Shown here in pieces: positions 41,915 to 51,343 of a stretch of DNA of 64,000 nt (position 1 is the first letter of the stretch; every line of letters starts with the position of its first letter). The notes under the pieces are model-generated. The model ran no database searches. It was not told the origin of the DNA and worked only from the letters and a program-made list of their open reading frames with translations. The DNA is from Rhizobium sp. P38BS-XIX. Lineage in GTDB: Bacteria > Pseudomonadota > Alphaproteobacteria > Rhizobiales > Rhizobiaceae. Position numbers and translations under genes: made by a program. The DNA lies in assembly GCF_012641435.1 (NCBI RefSeq), contig NZ_JABAIJ010000009.1, forward strand, positions 62,001-126,000, read 5' to 3'.

Positions 41915-43399
41915 ATGGCACGCATTATTGAAACGCCAACCGGGTTGGATGCTCTCACATTCGACGACGTGCTCCTGCAGCCGGGACACTCCGAGGTCAT
42001 GCCCGGCCAGACGAATGTCGCCACCCGGATCGCCCAGGATATCGATCTCAACCTGCCGATCATTTCGGCGGCGATGGATACGGTGACCGAAAGCCGCTTG
42101 GCGATCGCCATGGCCCAGGCCGGCGGTATCGGTGTTATCCACCGCAACCTGACGCCAGTGCAGCAGGCCGAAGAGGTTCGCCAGGTCAAGAAGTTCGAAA
42201 GCGGCATGGTGGTCAATCCGGTCACCATCGGTCCGGATGCGACGCTTGCCGAGGCGCTCGCCTTGATGAAGGCGCACGGCATTTCCGGTATTCCGGTCGT
42301 CGAGAAGTCGCATCGCCTCGTCGGCATCCTGACCAATCGCGACGTGCGTTTCGCCTCCGATCCCCAGCAGAAGATCTACGAGCTGATGACCCGCGAAAAT
42401 CTCGTGACGGTCAAGGATGGCGTTCAGCAGCAGGAAGCCAAGCGCCTGCTCCACACGCATCGCATCGAAAAATTGCTCGTCGTCGACGGCGATGGCCGTC
42501 TGGTCGGCCTGATCACCGTCAAGGACATCGAAAAGTCGCAGCTTAATCCGAACGCATCCAAGGATGCGCAGGGCCGCCTTCGCGCCGCTGCGGCCATCAA
42601 TGTCGGCGACGATGGCTTCGAGCGCGCCGAACGCCTGATCGAGGCTGGCGTCGACCTTCTGGTTGTCGACACTGCTCACGGCCATTCGCAGCGCGTTCTC
42701 GATGCTGTCGCTCGCGTCAAGAAGCTTTCCAATTCCGTCCGTATCATGGCTGGCAACGTCGCCACCTATGACGGCACGCGCGCGCTGATCGATGCCGGTG
42801 CCGACGCCGTCAAGGTCGGGATTGGTCCCGGCTCCATCTGCACGACCCGCATCGTCGCCGGTGTCGGCGTGCCGCAGCTTGCTGCCATCATGTCGGCGGT
42901 TGAAGCGGCGCGCGAACAGAACATCCCTGTCATCGCCGATGGCGGCATCAAATTCTCTGGCGATCTTGCCAAGGCGATTGCCGCCGGAGCATCGGCTGTC
43001 ATGATCGGCTCGCTACTTGCCGGCACGGACGAAAGCCCGGGCGAAGTGTTTCTTTACCAGGGTCGCTCCTTCAAGGCCTATCGCGGCATGGGCTCCGTCG
43101 GCGCCATGGCCCGCGGCTCGGCTGACCGCTACTTCCAGGCAGAGGTTCGCGACACGCTGAAGCTCGTTCCGGAAGGCATCGAAGGCCAGGTTCCTTACAA
43201 GGGTCCGGTTGCCGGCGTGCTGCATCAGCTCGCAGGCGGCCTCAAGGCGGCCATGGGTTATGTCGGCGGTGCCGATCTCAAGCAGTTCCAGGAGCGTGCG
43301 ACCTTCGTGCGCATCTCCGGCGCCGGGCTGCGCGAAAGCCACGCCCATGACGTCACCATCACCCGCGAAAGCCCGAACTATCCGGGCGCAGGCGGCTGA
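41915..43399 (+). CDS. guaB: Inosine-5'-monophosphate dehydrogenase
   Basis: 494 residues from ATG 41915, with AAGGAA upstream. TFDDVLLQPGHSEVMP start, two CBS domains (about 90-205: HGISGIPVVEKSHRLVGILTNRD, HRIEKLLVVDGDGRLVGLITVKD), the catalytic loop GIGPGSICTTRIVAGVGVPQ with Cys, and the flap RGMGSVGAMARGSADRYFQ. It oxidises IMP to XMP in guanine nucleotide synthesis. Monocistronic or leading the following membrane-protein gene, which starts 3 bp after its stop. Confidence 0.95.
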   Translation: MARIIETPTGLDALTFDDVLLQPGHSEVMPGQTNVATRIAQDIDLNLPIISAAMDTVTESRLAIAMAQAGGIGVIHRNLTPVQQAEEVRQVKKFESGMVVNPVTIGPDATLAEALALMKAHGISGIPVVEKSHRLVGILTNRDVRFASDPQQKIYELMTRENLVTVKDGVQQQEAKRLLHTHRIEKLLVVDGDGRLVGLITVKDIEKSQLNPNASKDAQGRLRAAAAINVGDDGFERAERLIEAGVDLLVVDTAHGHSQRVLDAVARVKKLSNSVRIMAGNVATYDGTRALIDAGADAVKVGIGPGSICTTRIVAGVGVPQLAAIMSAVEAAREQNIPVIADGGIKFSGDLAKAIAAGASAVMIGSLLAGTDESPGEVFLYQGRSFKAYRGMGSVGAMARGSADRYFQAEVRDTLKLVPEGIEGQVPYKGPVAGVLHQLAGGLKAAMGYVGGADLKQFQERATFVRISGAGLRESHAHDVTITRESPNYPGAGG

Positions 43400-43402
43400 T
43401 CA

Positions 43403-43993
43403 ATGACAGATCGCGCTTCGGGCAACGCCAGGTCCTTGCAGGGCCTGGCGGCGATCCTCGCAGCTCTTTCCCTGGCGCTTTTTGCCTGGATCCAGGCCGG
43501 ATTCGTCAGAGCATTCAGTGATGCGGCAGCCGGTCAGTCGATGCTCGATGTGCGCATCGCCGGCTATGAGAGCGAAGATGTCCTCGCCATGCTGCGCTAT
43601 CTCAGGGAGCATCCCGATCCGGCGTCCATCCTGCGCTCGATGTATCTCGGGCCGGAACTCATCTTCCCGCTGGTGTTGGGTGGCTTGCTGTTTTGCCTGA
43701 TGCGGTTGGTCGGCCCGAGCGGCTTTTTCTTCGGCCGGCCCATCCCGCCCGGCGCGAAGACCGTTATTTTTTGCCTGCCGATCGTCTACACCCTTGTCGA
43801 TTATGCCGAGAATATCGCCGGCCTGATGCTCTATCCGCCGGCGACGCCCTCTGACGCCACGGTATCGCTGCTTGCGAGCCTGCTGCCCATCATCGTGCGG
43901 CTGAAATTTCTGACTCTGGTCGTGACGGTGATTCTGCTGGCCCGTTTCGCGATTTTTCGCTACCTCTCGCCGGACGGTTCCAGACCGTCCTGA
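43403..43993 (+). CDS. Hypothetical membrane protein
   Basis: 196 residues. About four membrane segments (15-35, 85-105, 115-140, 160-185). The segment PGAKTVIFCLPIVYTLVDYAENIAGLML is conserved-looking. No family recognised. Starts 3 bp after the guaB stop, so probably co-transcribed with it. Confidence 0.7.
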   Translation: MTDRASGNARSLQGLAAILAALSLALFAWIQAGFVRAFSDAAAGQSMLDVRIAGYESEDVLAMLRYLREHPDPASILRSMYLGPELIFPLVLGGLLFCLMRLVGPSGFFFGRPIPPGAKTVIFCLPIVYTLVDYAENIAGLMLYPPATPSDATVSLLASLLPIIVRLKFLTLVVTVILLARFAIFRYLSPDGSRPS

Positions 43994-44035
43994 TCTGCCA
44001 TATCGGCGTTCGGAAATTCCAAAGGAGTTGGCGGC

Positions 44036-44458
44036 GTGACAGGCTATGAAATGTTCTGGCCCATGGTGGCGCATGCGGTGCTTGTTTACATGCTCTATGC
44101 CCTTTTGGGGTGGCGCCGAAGCCGTCTGGTGAAGGCCGGTCGGATCAAGATCGCTCAATTTCGCGAAAACCACGCTGCCGACGAGCCGGCGGAAAGTCTG
44201 GTGGTGCGAAACAGCATCGCCAACCAGTTCGAACTTCCCTTGCTGTTTCATGCTTGCTGCATCGTGCTTTATACGGCGCAGGCGGACAATCTGCCCGCCG
44301 TGATCCTCGCCTGGATCTTCGTTGCCACCCGCTACGCCCATGCCTTCGTGCACGTGACCAGCAACAACCTGCGCTACCGCAGCCCCTTGTTTGCGCTTGG
44401 CTTTATCGTACTCGGCGGCATGTGGGCATGGCTCGGCCTCTGGCTCGCCTTCTCCTGA
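44036..44458 (+). CDS. MAPEG-family membrane protein
   Basis: 140 residues from GTG 44036, preceded by AAGGAG. Four membrane helices; the motif VVRNSIANQFELPLLFHACCIVLY and RYAHAFVHVTSNNLRYRSPLFALGF match bacterial MAPEG proteins (glutathione-linked or eicosanoid-type enzymes). Enzyme activity unknown. Confidence 0.8.
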   Translation: MTGYEMFWPMVAHAVLVYMLYALLGWRRSRLVKAGRIKIAQFRENHAADEPAESLVVRNSIANQFELPLLFHACCIVLYTAQADNLPAVILAWIFVATRYAHAFVHVTSNNLRYRSPLFALGFIVLGGMWAWLGLWLAFS

Positions 44459-44528
44459 TGAGCGCGTGCGTTTCCGTGGCGACAACCTGCGGTAACGTCT
44501 TTGTGTTTTTCCTTTACCGTCGCACGAT

Positions 44529-44557
44529 CGCCCGCTGATCTATCTTCTCAGCGGGCG
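44529..44557. other. Stem-loop between MAPEG and DLH genes
   Basis: CGCCCGCTGA and TCAGCGGGCG form a 10-bp stem with a 9-nt loop. No T-run follows; may act as a weak terminator or mRNA stabiliser. Confidence 0.4.
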
Positions 44558-44600
44558 GCTGGCCGTTACCTGCTGCCGGGGAAACAGGGAGAACAGGACC

Positions 44601-45482
44601 ATGAGCACGGAAAAGCCCGTTGTCACGCAGGCGATGATCAACGCCTACGACGAATATACCCACCTGACGCTCGATCGTCGGGGTTTCATGGAAAAGCTGA
44701 CCAAGCTTGCAGGCTCCGCCGGTGCGGCAGCCGCGATCGCGCCGCTGCTTTCAGCCAACAAGGCAAGCGCGGAGGTCATTGCTTCGGATGACAAGCGACT
44801 GGAGGCCAAGGACGTAACCTATGCCGGCAGCAAGGGGGAGATGAAAGGCTATCTCGTTCGGCCAAAGGACGCGGCCGGCAAGCTCGGCAGCGTCATCGTC
44901 ATTCACGAAAACCGCGGCCTTAATCCGCATATCCGCGATATTGCCCGCCGTGTCGCGCTTGAGGGTTTTGTGGCGTTGGCGCCCGATTTCCTCTCTCCGT
45001 TGGGCGGGACACCTGCCGACGAGGACAAGGCGCGCGACATGTTCACCAATCTCGACTCGGCGCTGACAGCAGCCAATGCCGAAGCGAGCCTGGCCTATGT
45101 CGCGAAGACGGATGGAGCCAACGGCAAGGTCGGTGCCGTCGGCTTCTGCTGGGGCGGCGGCCTCGTCAATCGTTTCGCGACCATCTCGTCGGAGCTGAAG
45201 GCGGGCGTTGCCTATTACGGTGTGCAACCGCCGGCGGCCGACGTTCCGAAGATCAAGGCCGCCCTGCTGTTGCACTATGCCGGTTTGGACGATCGCATAA
45301 ACGCCGGCATCGATGCCTATCGCAAGGAGTTGCAGGCTGGCGGCAAGAGCTTCGAAATCTTCGTCTATGACGGTGTCAATCACGCCTTCAACAATGACAC
45401 GTCGGCCGCCCGATATGACAAGAAGGCCGCCGATCTTGCCTGGGGCAGAACAGTTGAATTCCTGAAGAAATACCTGTCCTGA
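44601..45482 (+). CDS. Exported dienelactone hydrolase-family protein
   Basis: 293 residues. N-terminal DRRGFMEKLTKLAGSAGAAAAIAPLL is Tat-like. The alpha/beta hydrolase has the DLH triad: Cys in GFCWGGGLVNR, Asp in AGLDDRINAG, His in DGVNHAFNND, plus Glu in IHENRGLNPHI. Substrate unknown; relatives are annotated as carboxymethylenebutenolidase-like. GGGAGAACAGG upstream gives a good SD. Confidence 0.88.
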   Translation: MSTEKPVVTQAMINAYDEYTHLTLDRRGFMEKLTKLAGSAGAAAAIAPLLSANKASAEVIASDDKRLEAKDVTYAGSKGEMKGYLVRPKDAAGKLGSVIVIHENRGLNPHIRDIARRVALEGFVALAPDFLSPLGGTPADEDKARDMFTNLDSALTAANAEASLAYVAKTDGANGKVGAVGFCWGGGLVNRFATISSELKAGVAYYGVQPPAADVPKIKAALLLHYAGLDDRINAGIDAYRKELQAGGKSFEIFVYDGVNHAFNNDTSAARYDKKAADLAWGRTVEFLKKYLS

Positions 45483-45680
45483 AGTGATGCAGGTTTCCAG
45501 GTGATGTGAGCCGATTATCGGGGCCGAAACCATATTGCGGCCTCGGTTTCGAGCCCTGTCGCTGACGCCTATCTGATTATTAAAATTAGACTTTCCCCGT
45601 TTACGCGCATTGAACGCGTCGAATGTCATAGCGTCTGCGCGCATGAGCGCCGTTCAATATGATGATGAAACGGGTAAAGA

Positions 45681-46313
45681 ATGAGTCCGCCTAAACCTGA
45701 CCGCGTCACGTTCCGCAAGAAACCCCAGCAGGAACGAAGTATCCAGCGTGTCGATGCCATTCTCTCGGTCGCTGCCAAGTTGATCGCTGAAAAGGGTGTC
45801 AGCGCTACCAAAATGACCGAGCTTGCGAGCATCGCGGGAATCCCCATTGGCTCCGTCTATCAATATTTTCCCGACAAATCGGCGATCGTCCGCGCCTTGC
45901 TCGATCGCCACTCGAACAGGATCCAGCAAAAGGTCGAGCAAGGCTTCGCGGCGGTGACGTCACTCCATCACGCCGTCGAATTGGCCTGTGGCATGATCGA
46001 TTGGTACTATAGCGAGTTCCGCAACGATCCAGCCTATCTCGGCGTCTGGCTGGGAACCGAGATCGACAGGGATATCCTGCAGCTCAACATGCAGCACAGC
46101 AACCGCGTCGCGGACATGTTCATCGCGAGCATTCAGCAGTTTCTGCCGAAAGACAGCCGCATCGACCTGAAGGCCCGCGCTCAGCTATTCAGCCATCTGA
46201 TCGGCGCCTCCGTTCGCTTCGCTATCATGAGCGATGACGAGATGGCGAAGCGCATGCTGCACGAATGGAAGCAGGTAATTCGCGTCACCCTGCTGGCGGA
46301 ACCCACGCCATAA
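45681..46313 (+). CDS. TetR/AcrR-family regulator
   Basis: 210 residues. The HTH RVDAILSVAAKLIAEKGVSATKMTELASIAGIPIGSVYQYFPDKSAIVRALLDRH (about 24-75) is textbook TetR. The C-terminal ligand domain is unclassified. Target unknown; no transporter adjoins it, and the following LysR gene is convergent. Confidence 0.88.
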   Translation: MSPPKPDRVTFRKKPQQERSIQRVDAILSVAAKLIAEKGVSATKMTELASIAGIPIGSVYQYFPDKSAIVRALLDRHSNRIQQKVEQGFAAVTSLHHAVELACGMIDWYYSEFRNDPAYLGVWLGTEIDRDILQLNMQHSNRVADMFIASIQQFLPKDSRIDLKARAQLFSHLIGASVRFAIMSDDEMAKRMLHEWKQVIRVTLLAEPTP

Positions 46314-46348
46314 CAACGAGCGAACGCGCCGGGTTGCGAGCTTCGCGC

Positions 46349-47302
46349 TTACCAACCCGGCAGGATCTGCCCTGCGCGCTGTCGCGGATAGAAGCGCGCA
46401 TAGGTCTTCACATCACCATCCAGGTCGTCGTCGACAACAGCCGGCGTGATGTTGTCGAGACAGGCGGAGATGTGGGCGGTGATGGCATTCATCAGCGATA
46501 CGGAAAGACCGGGCCGCTTCATGATGCCGATCTGGACCGGGGGCAGGGGCGGGAAGCCATCGGCCTGCGTCAGCACCTTCATGCCGGTTCTGAGCGCTGA
46601 TTCCGGCATGACCGAAACCGCCATGCCTGCAAGCACAGCCGCTGCAACCACCGTGCAGGACCAGCTGGTAAACAGGATCTGATATTCGCGACCGCCTGCA
46701 TCGAGCGCCGAGCATGCGAGCTGACGCCATTGGCAATCGCGACGGCCGACGGCAAGCGGAATGGGTGCATCGTCACGCAACGGGTGGTTGGCCGACCCGA
46801 CCCAGCAGAGCGGTTCGGTGCGCACCACATCCGACATGCGTTCGCGCGGATTGTGGGTCACGAGCGCGATGTCGAGTTCGCCGCGATGCATGCGTTCTGC
46901 CAGATCCACCGAAGGCTCGCAGACGATATAGAGCTCGACATTCGGATGCGTCTTGGCGAACCGGCCGATGATCTCGGGCATGTAGCGATCCGCATAATCG
47001 TCCGGTGTGCCGATGCGCAGCGTGCCTTCGAGACGGTTGTCGTCGAAGGCGGCGATTGCCTCGTTGTTCAGGCGAATGATGCGGCGGGCGTAGTTCAAAA
47101 GCTTTTCGCCCTCGGCCGTCAGGCGATTGCCGCGGCCGTCCTTGATGAAAAGCTGCTTGCCAACGCGCTCTTCCAGCCGGCGCATCTGCATCGACACGGC
47201 CGATTGCGTCTTGAACACCCGGTCTGCCGCCTTGGTGAAGCTGCCGGAATCCACGATTGCGATGAAGGTCTGCAACTGATCGATATCAAGCGGCGCGGAC
47301 AT
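46349..47302 (-). CDS. LysR-family regulator
   Basis: 317 residues. N-terminal HTH LQTFIAIVDSGSFTKAADRVFKTQSAVSMQMRRLEERVGKQLF, substrate-binding domain GTLRIGTPDDYADRYMPEIIGRFAKTHPNVELYIVCEPS. Divergent from the DUF1127 gene, a common partner arrangement in rhizobia, so that gene is a plausible target. Confidence 0.88.
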   Translation of the reverse strand: MSAPLDIDQLQTFIAIVDSGSFTKAADRVFKTQSAVSMQMRRLEERVGKQLFIKDGRGNRLTAEGEKLLNYARRIIRLNNEAIAAFDDNRLEGTLRIGTPDDYADRYMPEIIGRFAKTHPNVELYIVCEPSVDLAERMHRGELDIALVTHNPRERMSDVVRTEPLCWVGSANHPLRDDAPIPLAVGRRDCQWRQLACSALDAGGREYQILFTSWSCTVVAAAVLAGMAVSVMPESALRTGMKVLTQADGFPPLPPVQIGIMKRPGLSVSLMNAITAHISACLDNITPAVVDDDLDGDVKTYARFYPRQRAGQILPGW

Positions 47303-47502
47303 AGGCTCACCTATAAAGGAGTTTGATAGTTATCATTAGAAACATTCGTTGGACTGATCAATAGGGCTTTGGCATCTTCTGGATGCAATTCAGCATACCA
47401 ATCGAACAGAGACTTTCATCGAACTCCTCCCGGCCTGCGCCCTTTTCCGGATCACTGGAAAGGGGCTTGGCTGGCGTGTGCCCCAAGGAAAGGATTTTGG
47501 AA

Positions 47503-47799
47503 ATGCGCACGACAGATCGAACCCTTGCCATCGGCCTTGCAACGCCATCGCTGTCTTTGACGGCGCGCATGATGCTTGCCCTGGGTAATGTCATGTCGAT
47601 CTGGCGCGCAGTCCGAAATCGCCAGGAAATCGAGTACCTGAGTGAGCTGAACGACAGTCAGCTGCGGGATATCGGCCTCAGCAGGCAGGATCTCAGCGCT
47701 GCGCTGACCACCTCGACCTTTTTCGAGGATCCGTCCAGCTATCTGACCAATTCCGCGCGTCGCCGCACGCGCCTCTCTGCCTTCAGCAGCTCCAGAGGC
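47503..47799 (+). CDS. DUF1127 family small protein
   Basis: About 98 residues from ATG 47503, with AAGGATTTTGGAA upstream. The arginine-rich helix module SIWRAVRNRQEIEYLSELNDSQLRDIGLSRQDLSAAL (YjiS-like DUF1127) is central. Alphaproteobacterial DUF1127 proteins affect RNA turnover and phosphate or stress metabolism. Followed by a strong terminator. Confidence 0.85.
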
Positions 47800-47854
47800 T
47801 GATGTCGGACACTAGTTTCCCCGCAGGGTGATAGCCAATAAGCCCTGCCTCTTT

Positions 47855-47892
47855 CCCGGTGTTCGGCCCAAGGGCCAACACCGGGTTTTTTC
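47855..47892 (+). terminator. Terminator after the DUF1127 gene
   Basis: CCCGGTGTT-C-GGCCC/GGGCC-AACACCGGG forms a very stable hairpin with a 2-nt core loop, followed by TTTTTTC. Confidence 0.9.
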
Positions 47893-48001
47893 TTTTCTGG
47901 AGACAGCGTTCGGGCGGCGATCATGCGCGGGAAAGTTGCCTCACACGCTAACTGTCTTATCTAACCTCCAAGGGCTTGATCCGAACGATAGGGAAGCGAC
48001 G

Positions 48002-48580
48002 ATGGCAACCGTGATCTTCTTCCATTCCGTCTATGGCTTGCGTCCGCTCGAGCACGAGGCGGTCGAGCGCGCGCAGGCCGCCGGGCACAAGGCTTTTGCG
48101 CCCGATCTCTATGAAGGGCTGATCGCACGATCGATCGAAGAGGGCTTCGAATTCAAGGACGAGATCGGCTGGCCGACTATTTGCGAGCGGGCGGAATGGG
48201 CGCTGGCGGGTTTGCCGGCCTCAACCGTACTGGCAGGCTTTTCGATGGGAGCCGGCGTGGCTTCCAGCCTTTGGCCGAAGCGGGAGAAGACAGCAGGCAT
48301 TCTTCTGCTGCACGGCCTTGCCACCATTGCCAAGAACGCCCGCAAGGGCCTGCCTCTTCAGCTTCATCTTGCCGACCCCGATCCGTTCGAACCGGCGGAG
48401 GATGTCGCCGCCTGGCGGCAGGCGGCCGATCGGTCCGGAATCTCGGCGGAGGTGTTCACCTATAAGGGCGGTGGCCACCTTTATACCGATGCCAGCCTGC
48501 CTGACTACGATGCAAAGGCGGCCGATCTCACCTGGAAACGTGTCATCGATTTCCTCGATGCCATCGACGCCAAGGGTTGA
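48002..48580 (+). CDS. Dienelactone hydrolase-family protein (cytoplasmic)
   Basis: 192 residues from ATG 48002, with AGGGAAG upstream. MATVIFFHSVYGLRPLEHEAVERAQAAGHKAFAPDLYEG, nucleophile elbow AGFSMGAGVASS (Ser rather than Cys), and GGGHLYTDASLPDYDAKAADLTWKRVIDFL with the His. Small single-domain esterase-like enzyme of unknown substrate. Confidence 0.8.
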   Translation: MATVIFFHSVYGLRPLEHEAVERAQAAGHKAFAPDLYEGLIARSIEEGFEFKDEIGWPTICERAEWALAGLPASTVLAGFSMGAGVASSLWPKREKTAGILLLHGLATIAKNARKGLPLQLHLADPDPFEPAEDVAAWRQAADRSGISAEVFTYKGGGHLYTDASLPDYDAKAADLTWKRVIDFLDAIDAKG

Positions 48581-48723
48581 ACTTCGCCGCGACTTTGCGC
48601 GCGGGACTTGAACGGAAGCCGCTCGTCCCCTAGTTTAGGGCCGTCAGCAATACCAACAGGATGTGTGCAACATGGATTCCAACTCGACTGCAATGCCGTT
48701 CAGCCTTGCCATCGGGGAAATTC

Positions 48724-50328
48724 ATGCTCATGCCCATATCCATCGTTCTATCCAATCTTTCGTGGTCCACGCCTGACGGCCGGCCGCTTCTTTCCAATCT
48801 CGATTTGAGCTTCGGTGCCGAACGCACCGGCCTTGTCGGACGCAATGGCGTCGGCAAGACGACGCTGATCAAGCTCGTCTCCGGCGAATTGCAGCCGCAA
48901 TCCGGGAGCATTTCATTCAGCGGCCGTTTGGGGATCCTGCGCCAGAGCGTGCAGGTGGAGGCGGACGAGACCGTTGCCGATCTCTTCGGTGCGAGCGAGG
49001 CCCTTGCAGTCCTGAAGCGTGCCGAGGCCGGCGAGGCGACCAACGATGAACTCGCTGCTGCGGACTGGACGCTCGAGGCGCGCATCGCAGCCGCCCTTGA
49101 TCGCGTCGGGCTCGACGTTACCCCGGAAACGCATCTGACTACTCTGTCCGGCGGCCAGCGTACGCGCTGCGGCCTTGCTGCGCTCATTGTCGACGATCCC
49201 GATTTCCTCATTCTCGACGAACCCACCAACAATCTCGACCGTGACGGACGGAGAGCCGTCATCGATCTTCTCGCTGGCTGGAAGGCTGGCGCCATCGTCA
49301 TCAGCCATGACCGCGAATTGCTCGACACGATGGATGCGATCGTCGAGCTGACATCGCTCGGCGCGTCGCGCTACGGCGGCAACTGGACCCAGTATCGCGA
49401 ACGCAAGGCACTGGAGCTGTCGGCCGTCGAGCATGATTTCGCCGAGGCGGAAAAGCGCGTCGCCGAGGTGGAGCGAAGCGCCCAGGCGACCGCCGAGCGT
49501 CAGGCAAGACGGGACAAGGCTGGCCGGAAAATGGCGGCCAAGGGCGGCATACCGCGCATCATGCTTGGCGGTTTGAAGGAGCGCGCGGAAATGACGGGTG
49601 GCGAGAACACAAGGCTTGCCGAGCGTCGTCGTACGCAGGCCTTGCAGGATGCCGCCACCGCCCGCGAAAAGATCGAGATCCTCCAGCCCCTGACTGTGAA
49701 ACTGCCGACATCGGGACTGCCGTCAAACAGGATTGTCCTCAGAATGGAGGGGATCACAGCCGGTTACGAGCCCGAACGGCCGATCCTGCGCGATTTCGAT
49801 TTCATCGTCACCGGGCCGGAGCGTATTGCCCTGACCGGCCCCAATGGATCGGGAAAGACGACGCTGCTGGCGTTGATTTCCGGTGTGCTGCAGCCGTGGA
49901 CCGGAACAGTGCGGGTCGTCCATTTCGCGCTGCTGGACCAGAGCGTCAGTCTTCTCGATCCGTCGCTTTCGATCCGCGACAATTTTCGCAGGATCAATCC
50001 GGATGCGGATGAGAATGCTTGCCGAGCGGCCTTGGCGCGCTTCATGTTTCGCGCGGATGCCGCGCTCCAGATCGTTTCAAGCCTCAGCGGTGGTCAGCTG
50101 CTGCGCGCCGGGCTTGCCTGCGCGCTCGGCGGCTCGATACCGCCGTCTCTATTGATCCTCGACGAGCCGACCAACCATCTGGATATCGATTCCATCTCTG
50201 CAGTGGAGGCGGGGCTTCGAGCCTATGACGGCGCGCTTCTCGTCGTGAGCCACGACGAGGTGTTTCTCGACAATATCGGAATAGAAAGGCGGCTCGAGCT
50301 ACCTGCCCGAGCCGCTTCGGATCGCTGA
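48724..50328 (+). CDS. ABC-F family ATPase
   Basis: 534 residues from ATG 48724. Two ABC domains in one chain without membrane segments: Walker A GRNGVGKTT and GPNGSGKTT, signatures LSGGQRTRCGLA and LSGGQLLRAGLA, Walker B LILDEPTNNLD and LILDEPTNHLD. The linker (about 215-330) is a charged coiled coil like the P-site tRNA-interaction motif region. ABC-F proteins act on the ribosome in translation or antibiotic protection. Close to Uup/YheS types. Confidence 0.9.
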   Translation: MLMPISIVLSNLSWSTPDGRPLLSNLDLSFGAERTGLVGRNGVGKTTLIKLVSGELQPQSGSISFSGRLGILRQSVQVEADETVADLFGASEALAVLKRAEAGEATNDELAAADWTLEARIAAALDRVGLDVTPETHLTTLSGGQRTRCGLAALIVDDPDFLILDEPTNNLDRDGRRAVIDLLAGWKAGAIVISHDRELLDTMDAIVELTSLGASRYGGNWTQYRERKALELSAVEHDFAEAEKRVAEVERSAQATAERQARRDKAGRKMAAKGGIPRIMLGGLKERAEMTGGENTRLAERRRTQALQDAATAREKIEILQPLTVKLPTSGLPSNRIVLRMEGITAGYEPERPILRDFDFIVTGPERIALTGPNGSGKTTLLALISGVLQPWTGTVRVVHFALLDQSVSLLDPSLSIRDNFRRINPDADENACRAALARFMFRADAALQIVSSLSGGQLLRAGLACALGGSIPPSLLILDEPTNHLDIDSISAVEAGLRAYDGALLVVSHDEVFLDNIGIERRLELPARAASDR

Positions 50329-50337
50329 GAGGTGGTG

Positions 50338-51216
50338 TCAGGCGTGGCCGGCGCCGGCAATGCGATCGAGTTCGGCGAGCGCATCTTCCGGCAGCTTTAG
50401 TTCGGCGGCCGCGACGTTCTGCTTGAGGTGGGCAAGTGACGACGTGCCCGGAATAAGCAGGATGTTCGGCGCGCGGTGCAGCAGCCAGGCAAGCGCCACC
50501 TGCATTGGCGTTGCGTTCAGGCGGGTAGCGACATCGGAGAGGGCCGAGGATTGCAGCGGCGTGAAGCCGCCGAGCGGGAAGAACGGCACATAGGCGATGC
50601 CATCGCGACCGAGCTCGTCCACCATTGCGTCATCGGTACGCTGGGCCAGATTGTAGAGGTTCTGCACGCAGACGATATCCGTGATCGTGCGGCCCTCGGC
50701 GATCTGGTTGCGGGTGACGTTGCTCAGTCCGACATGGCGCACGAGACCTTGCCGTTGCAACTCCGCAAGTGCGGTCAGCGGCGCCTCGATCGAACCTTCC
50801 GTCGGATGATGGGGGTTGATCATGATGCGAAGATTGACGACATCGAGCACATCGAGCTTCAGGTTGCGCAGATTGTCATGCACCGCCTGCTTCAGCTCGT
50901 CGGCAGAAAAGGCCGGCAGCCAGGAGGCATCCGTGCCGCGCCGCGCCCCGATTTTTGTCACGATGACGAGATCGTCGCGGTAAGGGTGGAGCGCTTCCCG
51001 GATCAGCTGATTGGTCACATGCGGACCGTAGAAATCGCTGGTGTCGATATGATCCACGCCCAGGGCGATGGCTTCGCGCAGCACGGCAAGTGCTGTGTCG
51101 TGGTCCTTCGGCGGACCGAAGACCCCGGGGCCCGCGAGCTGCATGGCGCCGTAGCCAAGCCGTTTGACCTGAAGGTCTCCAAGCTTGAAGCTGCCGGATT
51201 GATCGATGCTGGACAT
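50338..51216 (-). CDS. Aldo/keto reductase (YdbC-like)
   Basis: 292 residues. TIM-barrel AKR with Asp and Tyr in HIDTSDFYGPHV and Lys in LVIVTKIGARR. The usual catalytic His position reads VVNLRIM, i.e. Asn, which I believe is common in this subgroup. NADPH site at the C-terminus IPGTSSLAHLKQN. Reduces aldehydes or pyridoxal-like substrates; exact role unknown. Confidence 0.85.
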   Translation of the reverse strand: MSSIDQSGSFKLGDLQVKRLGYGAMQLAGPGVFGPPKDHDTALAVLREAIALGVDHIDTSDFYGPHVTNQLIREALHPYRDDLVIVTKIGARRGTDASWLPAFSADELKQAVHDNLRNLKLDVLDVVNLRIMINPHHPTEGSIEAPLTALAELQRQGLVRHVGLSNVTRNQIAEGRTITDIVCVQNLYNLAQRTDDAMVDELGRDGIAYVPFFPLGGFTPLQSSALSDVATRLNATPMQVALAWLLHRAPNILLIPGTSSLAHLKQNVAAAELKLPEDALAELDRIAGAGHA

Positions 51217-51343
51217 GGCTATCTCCTTTTCAAGATGAAAACAGAAATAGGCCTCGTCTCAGTGTATGATAACTGGGTGCAATGTGCACGGGCTGTGCGG
51301 AATTCCGAACAATTCGCGCAGATCGAAGGAGGCCTTCAAGCTG

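Noticed and set aside
41806..42336. ORF antisense to the start of guaB
   Set aside because: Low-complexity Ser/Met/Thr composition, no SD; guaB is certain on the other strand.
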